From Virgibacillus_O xinjiangensis (GTDB taxonomy: Bacteria > Bacillota > Bacilli > Bacillales > Amphibacillaceae), in the NCBI RefSeq assembly GCF_042643145.1, contig NZ_JBHRSA010000006.1:1-34220 (forward strand): DNA of 34,220 nucleotides, read 5' to 3'. The position numbers and the translations under genes were made by a program. Positions 29,678 through 34,220 of the stretch are shown one piece after another; position 1 is the first letter of the stretch, and each line of letters starts with the position of its first letter. The notes under the pieces were generated by a model that did no database searches, was not told where the DNA came from, and saw nothing but the letters and a program-made list of their open reading frames with translations.

Positions 29678-30625
29678 ATGATACTTTTTTCAGCGAAAAT
29701 ATCACAGAGGCATCAGGACAGACTAAAAGAAACGTACCCTGATCTGGAGATCATCTTTTCAGAGGGCACGGAAGATACCTACAAGTATATAGAGGAAGCA
29801 GAAGTGCTTGTTACATACGGGAGCGAATTGGAAGAAAAGATGATCGAACGGGCAGGAAAGCTGGAGTGGATGATGGTGCTCTCTGCCGGGGTCGACAAAA
29901 TGCCGTTCCAGGCGGTGAAGGATAAAGGCATCCCAGTGACGAACGCGCGCGGCATCCATAAGATCCAGATGTCGGAGTACGCCATCTCCATGCTGTTGCA
30001 GGTATATCGCGGTGCCAAGCAATTGGCGGAGAGTGAGCGCAAGCATCATTGGGACCGTTCGGTGAAAATGCGGGAAATGACTGGCAGAACCTTGCTGATT
30101 GCTGGGACTGGTGCCATTGGGCAGGAAGTGGCAAGGCTGGCGAAGGCGTTCCAGATGAAAACCATCGGCATCTCCCGGAGCGGCCGGTCCAAGGAATACT
30201 TCGATGAAACCTATGAGAACAGCAAGCTGGACGACCTGCTTCCGGAAGTGGATGCCGTGGTATCCGTCCTGCCGAGCACGGAGGAGACCCGTGGATTTTA
30301 CAAGGAGAAACATTTCCAAATGCTTCCGGACCACGCCGTCTTTCTGAACATGGGCAGGGGAGACGCCGTGAAGGAGGAAGTGCTTCTCGAAGCAGTCCGT
30401 AAAAAGGAAATCGATCATGTGATCCTCGATGTCTTCGAGGAAGAGCCGCTGCCGGAGAATCATCCTTTCTGGGAAGAGGAGCGGGTGACCATCACCCCGC
30501 ATTTGGCCGGGATGTCGCCGAATTATACGACAAGGGCATTGGAAGTTTTCGAGAAGAATTTGAAGGTATATCTGGATGGCAAGAACGATTATATCAATCT
30601 CGTCGATATGGACAGGGGGTACTGA
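29678..30625 (+). CDS. D-isomer-specific 2-hydroxyacid dehydrogenase
   Basis: An NAD(P)-dependent dehydrogenase of 315 residues. The nucleotide-binding motif GTGAIGQEVARLAKAF lies near residues 145-160. Catalytic residues are visible: Arg in NMGRGDAV (about 228), Glu in DVFEEEPLP (about 257) and His in TPHLAG (about 276). The exact substrate (glyoxylate, hydroxypyruvate, a phenyl-lactate type or other) cannot be told. Two adjacent ATGs at 29675 and 29678 are possible; the second has better spacing (seven bases) from GGGAGG. It is followed two bases later by the adenosyltransferase gene, so the pair forms an operon. Confidence 0.9.
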   Translation: MILFSAKISQRHQDRLKETYPDLEIIFSEGTEDTYKYIEEAEVLVTYGSELEEKMIERAGKLEWMMVLSAGVDKMPFQAVKDKGIPVTNARGIHKIQMSEYAISMLLQVYRGAKQLAESERKHHWDRSVKMREMTGRTLLIAGTGAIGQEVARLAKAFQMKTIGISRSGRSKEYFDETYENSKLDDLLPEVDAVVSVLPSTEETRGFYKEKHFQMLPDHAVFLNMGRGDAVKEEVLLEAVRKKEIDHVILDVFEEEPLPENHPFWEEERVTITPHLAGMSPNYTTRALEVFEKNLKVYLDGKNDYINLVDMDRGY

Positions 30626-30627
30626 AG

Positions 30628-31182
30628 ATGGCAAGAATCTATACACGCTCCGGTGACAAGGGGCAGACGTCGCTGATCTACGGTAAAAGGGTGGCAAAAA
30701 ATGACGCCAGGGTCGAGGCATACGGAACATGTGATGAGGCGAATTCCATGATCGGCCTGGCATTGAGTTTCCTGGATGGGAAGCAGTTCGATGGCAAGGA
30801 CGATTTCGTGGATGTCCTGCACAGGGTCCAGACCATCCTGTTCCATGTAGGGGCAGAACTGGCCACCCCGAGTGATAAAGAGGTTGCCTGGAAGCTCAAG
30901 CAGGAGCACATCGAGGAATTGGAAAAGCAGATCGACCAGTGGGATAAAGAACTTCCGCCATTGAAGAACTTCATCCTGCCGTCCGGCCATAGTGCTTCCG
31001 CTGCACTCCACACGGCAAGGACAGTGACAAGGCGTGCAGAAAGGGCGGCAGTCGCCATAGAGGACGCTAATCCATTGGTCCAATCCTATATCAACCGGCT
31101 CTCGGATTTCCTGTTCGTCGCCGCCAGGTATGTGAACCAGCAGCTGGGTGGAGAAGAAAGGAACCTGAAGGCGGATATATAG
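30628..31182 (+). CDS. Cob(I)alamin adenosyltransferase, PduO type
   Basis: This 184-residue enzyme transfers the adenosyl group of ATP to cob(I)alamin to make coenzyme B12. The ATP-binding N-terminus IYTRSGDKGQTSLIYGKRVAK (residues 3-23) and the C-terminal R-rich helix HTARTVTRRAERAAVAIEDA (about 130-149), followed by QSYINRLSDFLFVAARYVN, are PduO/YvqK hallmarks. Length is standard. GGGGGTACTGAAG precedes ATG, overlapping the end of the dehydrogenase gene. No B12-dependent enzyme is encoded in the window. Confidence 0.92.
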   Translation: MARIYTRSGDKGQTSLIYGKRVAKNDARVEAYGTCDEANSMIGLALSFLDGKQFDGKDDFVDVLHRVQTILFHVGAELATPSDKEVAWKLKQEHIEELEKQIDQWDKELPPLKNFILPSGHSASAALHTARTVTRRAERAAVAIEDANPLVQSYINRLSDFLFVAARYVNQQLGGEERNLKADI

Positions 31183-31227
31183 GCGATCAATGAAGGAATA
31201 ATTGAATGGTTTGGAAATATACTGATA

Positions 31228-31290
31228 TTGACAGCTTGCCATTATAGAGAGTAAACTATTTATAAGGATTATAATATAATAATATTATTA
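31228..31290 (+). promoter_or_regulatory. perR promoter and candidate PerR box
   Basis: TTGACA (31228-31233) with TAAACT (31252-31257) at 18 bases forms a probable promoter. Just downstream is an AT-rich palindromic stretch: TTATAAT at 31269-31275 and the perfect palindrome TAATAATATTATTA at 31277-31290. PerR boxes have the form TTATAAT-N-ATTATAA, so this region is a plausible autoregulatory site, though not an exact match. Confidence 0.55.
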
Positions 31291-31326
31291 GAAATGCACA
31301 ATATAGTGAAAGAGAGGTGGTTGTCC

Positions 31327-31770
31327 GTGTCTGACAAACGCTTGAAAGAAGCAATCGATACACTGAAGGAATCAGGCGTCCGGATCACACCACAACGGCA
31401 TGCTGTTCTGGAATACCTGTTGAACGCTCTAGTGCATCCGACCGCTGACGAAATCTACAAAGCACTTGAGGGAAAGTTCCCGAATATGAGTGTGGCCACC
31501 GTATACAACAACCTGCGGGTGCTGAAGGAAATCGGCCTTGTACGTGAACTGACCTATGGCGATTCCTCCAGCAGGTTCGACTGCAACACGGAAGAGCATT
31601 ATCATATCATCTGTGATGAGTGCGGCAAGATTGTGGATTTCCATTATCCGCCTCTCGATGAAGTGGAATCATTGGCTGAGCAAGTGACCGGTTTTGATGT
31701 CAGCCATCACCGGATGGAGATCTACGGGACGTGTGAGGATTGCCAAGGAGTGGAGACGCAGAAGCATTAA
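31327..31770 (+). CDS. perR: Peroxide-responsive repressor PerR
   Basis: PerR is a Fur-family repressor that senses H2O2 through metal-catalysed histidine oxidation. With the GTG at 31327 as start, the 147 residues align without shift to B. subtilis PerR. The regulatory metal ligands fall at H37, D85, H91, H93 and D104, and the zinc cysteines at C96, C99, C136 and C139. The DNA-binding helix NMSVATVYNNLRVL is near 53-66. GAGGTGG lies six bases before GTG; an ATG 33 bases upstream has no ribosome binding site. A likely self-operator lies upstream and a terminator follows. Confidence 0.97.
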   Translation: MSDKRLKEAIDTLKESGVRITPQRHAVLEYLLNALVHPTADEIYKALEGKFPNMSVATVYNNLRVLKEIGLVRELTYGDSSSRFDCNTEEHYHIICDECGKIVDFHYPPLDEVESLAEQVTGFDVSHHRMEIYGTCEDCQGVETQKH

Positions 31771-31789
31771 TACAGATTTCTAACGGATG

Positions 31790-31825
31790 AAGCCAAATGC
31801 AGCCGTACTGTGTTTGGCTTTTTTA
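31790..31825 (+). terminator. Intrinsic terminator of perR
   Basis: AAGCCAAA (31790-31797) pairs with TTTGGCTT (31813-31820), followed by a run of Ts. Confidence 0.85.
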
Positions 31826-31940
31826 TTTGGAAAAAATCTGTTCTCACCGATGGTTAGGCCCATGCAGGTGTGGAGATGTTCATTTTCTCTCATTTGGCGG
31901 AACATCCGGGGTGAGTAGGCACAATGGGCAAATGAAATAG

Positions 31941-31990
31941 CTGCAGTGGATCAGCCTTACAGGAGCGAATGCTCTAAATTCCCACTGCAG
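31941..31990. other. Inverted repeat in the perR-ygzB gap
   Basis: The roughly 190 bases 31827-32016 hold no convincing gene. Within them CTGCAGTGG (31941-31949) and CCACTGCAG (31982-31990) form a perfect 9-bp stem, with a smaller GAGC-GAAT-GCTC hairpin inside. It may be a structured RNA or a remnant of a mobile element. Confidence 0.55.
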
Positions 31991-32016
31991 GCAGGGTGAA
32001 ACCAACCCAACCCAAC

Positions 32017-32041
32017 AAAAAAACCGCCAGCCGGCGGTTTT
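32017..32041 (-). terminator. Intrinsic terminator of ygzB
   Basis: ACCGCC-AGCC-GGCGGT with A and T tracts on both sides; on the minus strand it is followed by seven Ts. It touches the ygzB stop codon. Confidence 0.88.
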
Positions 32042-32423
32042 AGTTCTGTTTCTCTTCTTTCTTTTTATAACGGCGGGAATTGTATTTCTCATCGAATTCC
32101 TTGCCTTCCAAGTCCTTGTCCAGTGTCAGCGGCTGCTTGCAGTGCATGCATGCATCCACACGCCCGAGCATTTTTGTCGGTTTTTCACAATCTGGACATA
32201 TGATCTGGACGGCTTTGGTCGACAAGGTGCCGATCCATGCATATACCACGACACTGAATAGGATGGACAGAAGTCCGAGGATGAAGAAGATCGTCATCAG
32301 CCATCCGATATTCCTAGTCAAAAGCCCGCCATACATCAGGATGAATCCTGCAAAAATCAATATCAAAGCAAACGAGCGTATCTTATTAATTTTGTTTGAA
32401 TAAACCAAACGTTGTTCAGCCAT
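32040..32423 (-). CDS. ygzB: YgzB family membrane protein (UPF0295)
   Basis: A 127-residue protein with two membrane helices (about residues 17-36 and 42-68) and a C-terminal zinc-ribbon-like domain with two CxxC pairs: CPDCEKPTKMLGRVDACMHC. This matches B. subtilis YgzB, whose role is unknown. Two adjacent ATGs (32426 and 32423) follow AGGAGG; the second has the better spacing. It lies between perR and ygxA, as in B. subtilis, and is divergent from ygxA. Confidence 0.92.
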   Translation of the reverse strand: MAEQRLVYSNKINKIRSFALILIFAGFILMYGGLLTRNIGWLMTIFFILGLLSILFSVVVYAWIGTLSTKAVQIICPDCEKPTKMLGRVDACMHCKQPLTLDKDLEGKEFDEKYNSRRYKKKEEKQN

Positions 32424-32452
32424 CATTGTTCCTCCTAACATATTCCAATGGT

Positions 32453-32461
32453 AGTATAGCA
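32453..32461 (-). promoter_or_regulatory. Extended -10 promoter of ygzB
   Basis: On the minus strand TGC-TATACT lies 29 bases before the ygzB start. No good -35 is seen. Confidence 0.5.
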
Positions 32462-32544
32462 TATTTTTGTGAAAAATTTGTTGCAGAAAAAGGATTTCAC
32501 GTAATCGTAACGAATACAGTAATGACGAAAATGGAGGGAACAAG

Positions 32545-33417
32545 ATGGAAACATTACTCAGGCCCATCTATCAGGAGCATGCGAGCAATCCTGCGACATT
32601 GGGCATCATTATCCTGGAAAAAGTGAAACCGAACAGCCCGATCACCGACGACTTCGATGTGATTCTTCTTATAATGGTAAGTGAAGCAGAACAGCCATGG
32701 AAGGTGAAACACTATGAATTCGATGACAAGTCAGCCGCACTTCATATTGTCACCAAGGACCTGCTTCGTGAATGGATAGACACCAGCGGCTACCGCCGGG
32801 CCATCGAGTGGGTGATCTATGGAAGGAAGATTTTCGACCGGAACGGCTTCATTACGGAATTGAAGGAAGAACTGCGGAGTTTTCCGACGGAGAAAAGGGA
32901 CTTGCGCAAGATTATCGAATTCGGAAAGCTGGTCAAGCGGTATAAGGAAGGGAAAGAATTGTTCGAGATAGGCGAACACAAAGAGGCCTATAGGAAAATG
33001 AACTATTCCCTGCATTACCTCGCTAGGCTGACGGTCATTGAAGAGGGCTTCTATCCCGAGGTCACAGTGTGGAGCCAGGTGAAACAGATCGACCTGGAAA
33101 CCTATAAGCTTTATGAGGAATTCATCGAGAGCCATGAACCGATTGAAAAAAGGATCCAGTTGATGGTCATCGCCATCGAATTCATCATCAACAAACGGGC
33201 AAGGGTGGCAACCAAGCATTTGCTGGATGTCATGCAGTCGAAGAAGGAGCCGTGGTCCTTTGCAGAACTGAAGGTCCATCCGCTGATAGCGCCTTATATG
33301 CTGGACGTTGCCGCAATCCTTTCCTATCTGGTGGAAAAGAATATCATCCGGACGGTGCGGGAAGTCACGAAGGGTGTAGGCGTCTACCATCGGAAGTATG
33401 TAGTAAATGAACGATGA
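32545..33417 (+). CDS. ygxA: YgxA, nucleotidyltransferase-like protein
   Basis: A 290-residue protein of the YgxA family. The N-terminal domain (residues about 1-115) resembles a nucleotidyltransferase fold, with an acidic segment SPITDDFDVILLIMV at about 31-45. The middle is helical (RKIIEFGKLVKRYKEGKELFEIGEHKEAYRKMNYSLHYLARL), and the C-terminal part ends in a winged-helix-like stretch. Function is unknown. ATG follows ATGGAGGG. Its place directly upstream of the rRNA operon matches ygxA-rrnD in B. subtilis. Confidence 0.88.
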   Translation: METLLRPIYQEHASNPATLGIIILEKVKPNSPITDDFDVILLIMVSEAEQPWKVKHYEFDDKSAALHIVTKDLLREWIDTSGYRRAIEWVIYGRKIFDRNGFITELKEELRSFPTEKRDLRKIIEFGKLVKRYKEGKELFEIGEHKEAYRKMNYSLHYLARLTVIEEGFYPEVTVWSQVKQIDLETYKLYEEFIESHEPIEKRIQLMVIAIEFIINKRARVATKHLLDVMQSKKEPWSFAELKVHPLIAPYMLDVAAILSYLVEKNIIRTVREVTKGVGVYHRKYVVNER

Positions 33418-33538
33418 CTTCTCCTGAATGCCGGTTGTGATATTCTATTGCACTTTCAATCCTGTGTCTCTTCCTATACAGTGTTCATCCGCTGTATCGG
33501 GAGGGGCGCAGTTTTGTAAAAGAAATGTTAAATGGTTG

Positions 33539-33567
33539 TTGACTTTTTAATCTGCACGTGATAAATT
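33539..33567 (+). promoter_or_regulatory. rrn promoter 1
   Basis: TTGACT (33539-33544) and extended -10 TGA-TAAATT (33559-33567) have a 17-base spacer. The -35 is preceded by GTTG, as in promoters 2 and 3. It is the weakest of the three by consensus. Confidence 0.6.
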
Positions 33568-33643
33568 TAATTCCGTCGCAAAAAACATATCGACAAGATG
33601 CAACAGACACAGAGCTGTTCCGATAAACTTCTTAAAAAAGTTG

Positions 33644-33672
33644 TTGACGATAGTTGAGCGGCATGTTATATT
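33644..33672 (+). promoter_or_regulatory. rrn promoter 2
   Basis: TTGACG (33644-33649), 17 bases, then TGT-extended TATATT (33667-33672). The -35 is preceded by CTTCTTAAAAAAGTTG, also found before promoter 3 with one extra A, an AT-rich UP-like element. Confidence 0.85.
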
Positions 33673-33741
33673 AATAAAGTCGCTGATTGAGAGGCGGCAC
33701 ACAAAAACATCTGCTTCAAAAAAACTTCTTAAAAAAAGTTG

Positions 33742-33770
33742 TTGACACACTGAAGTGAAGATGTTAAGAT
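33742..33770 (+). promoter_or_regulatory. rrn promoter 3
   Basis: A perfect TTGACA (33742-33747), 17 bases, then TGT-extended TAAGAT (33765-33770). A short hairpin, AGTCG-CAAAAAA-CGACT (33776-33792), follows at the start of the leader. Confidence 0.88.
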
Positions 33771-33801
33771 ATGAAAGTCGCAAAAAACGACTGAAACAAT
33801 T

Positions 33802-33811
33802 TGCTCTTTGA
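33802..33811 (+). promoter_or_regulatory. boxA-like antitermination site in the rrn leader
   Basis: TGCTCTTTGA matches the rRNA boxA element that recruits Nus factors. Downstream leader hairpins, GCAGGAAC-TTG-GTTCCTGC (33870-33888) and GATAGGATTG...CAATCTTATC (33906-33933), probably serve rRNA processing. Confidence 0.85.
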
Positions 33812-33938
33812 AAACTGAACAAAACAACCAGTATGTCAAGAAGAAACAACTCGTTTTTTCTATTAAACAGCAGGAACTTGGTTCCTGCGAAAGCTAAGAC
33901 ATTCGATAGGATTGATTGGTGTCAATCTTATCCAAACT

Positions 33939-34220
33939 TTTTTTGGAGAGTTTGATCTTGGCTCAGGACGAACGCTGGCGGCGTGCCTAATACATGCAAG
34001 TCGAGCGCGAGAAGCAGGCAGATCCCCTTCGGGGGTGATACCTGTGGAACGAGCGGCGGACGGGTGAGTAACACGTGGGCAACCTGCCTGTAAGACTGGG
34101 ATAACCCCGGGAAACCGGGGCTAATACCGGATAACACTTCCATTCACATGGATGGAAGTTGAAAGGCGGCCTTTGGCTGCCACTTACAGATGGGCCCGCG
34201 GCGCATTAGCTAGTTGGTGG
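33939..34220 (+). rRNA. 16S ribosomal RNA, 5' part, truncated by window edge
   Basis: The sequence GAGAGTTTGAT at 33946, then GGCTCAGGACGAACGCTGGC, GCGGCGGACGGGTGAGTAACACG and GATAACCCCGGGAAACCGGGG, is typical of Bacillaceae 16S rRNA. The mature 5' end should lie about eight bases before AGAGTTT (33947); the exact base is uncertain. The residue before TGGCTCAG is T, where most bacteria have A or C. Confidence 0.97.

Noticed and set aside
31880..32092. 70-residue minus-strand frame in the perR-ygzB gap
   Set aside because: Overlaps the ygzB end and terminator; no ribosome binding site; the composition looks non-coding.

Overview
The window comes from a low-to-moderate-GC, endospore-forming member of the Bacillaceae. 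Support comes from the 5' end of a Bacillaceae-type 16S rRNA at the right edge, a gamma-type small acid-soluble spore protein, PdaA (spore cortex), PerR, CtsR operators in front of clpE, and long stretches of gene order shared with the Bacillus subtilis yfh-yga region (yfhE, yfhF, recX, yfhH, yfhP, mutY, sspE, ygaC, ygaD, gsaB, bcp/ygaF, perR, ygzB, ygxA, rrn). The 16S fragment is too short for a firm genus; the Virgibacillus/Oceanobacillus/Sediminibacillus neighbourhood is an impression only.

Layout. 1-64: 3' end of a group II intron. 82-4058: frataxin-like Fra, a ZIP-like membrane protein, an MFS exporter, an OsmC protein and a YfkD-like secreted protein. 4123-4613: tandem array 1 of a 20-nt unit, with an assembly gap. 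4739-8675: YuiF-type transporter, PdaA, acyl-CoA synthetase MbcS. 8763-9035: a hairpin-forming intergenic repeat element, followed by a duplicated promoter/CtsR-operator region and clpE. 11561-12080: array 2. 12142-15085: secreted ComEC-like metallo-hydrolase, then a GntR-regulated ABC operon. 15134-17019: yxlEFG-like ABC operon on the minus strand behind an ECF-type promoter, followed by a cluster of DnaA boxes (17126-17296) and the 43-aa yfhE gene. 17505-18865: GNAT acetyltransferase with an unusual leader, and two more copies of the hairpin element. 19016-23862: yfhF, recX, yfhH, yfhP, mutY, sspE. 23941-24470: array 3. 24605-33417: ygaC, ygaD, gsaB, a small K+ channel, bcp, a hydroxyacid dehydrogenase/cobalamin adenosyltransferase pair, perR, ygzB, ygxA. 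33539-34220: three tandem rrn promoters, boxA and 16S rRNA.

The strongest candidate for something undescribed is the set of three intergenic arrays. All are built on the same 20-nt period with core WATC-NGC-NGNAG, yet each has its own linker sequence and higher-order period (about 40, 120 and 40 nt). All three lie on the same strand and begin shortly after the intrinsic terminator of a plus-strand gene. They are not CRISPRs (no unique spacers) and are unlikely to be coding, because a 20-nt period shifts frame and the open frames lack ribosome binding sites. A polar, helically phased DNA element or a repeat that expands behind terminators are the ideas that fit best.

Functional themes: stress and redox control (PerR, Bcp, OsmC, ClpE/CtsR, Fra), spore formation (PdaA, SspE), DNA maintenance (RecX, MutY), envelope and transport (two ABC operons, YgaD, MFS, YuiF, K+ channel), and heme/cobalamin metabolism (GsaB, adenosyltransferase).
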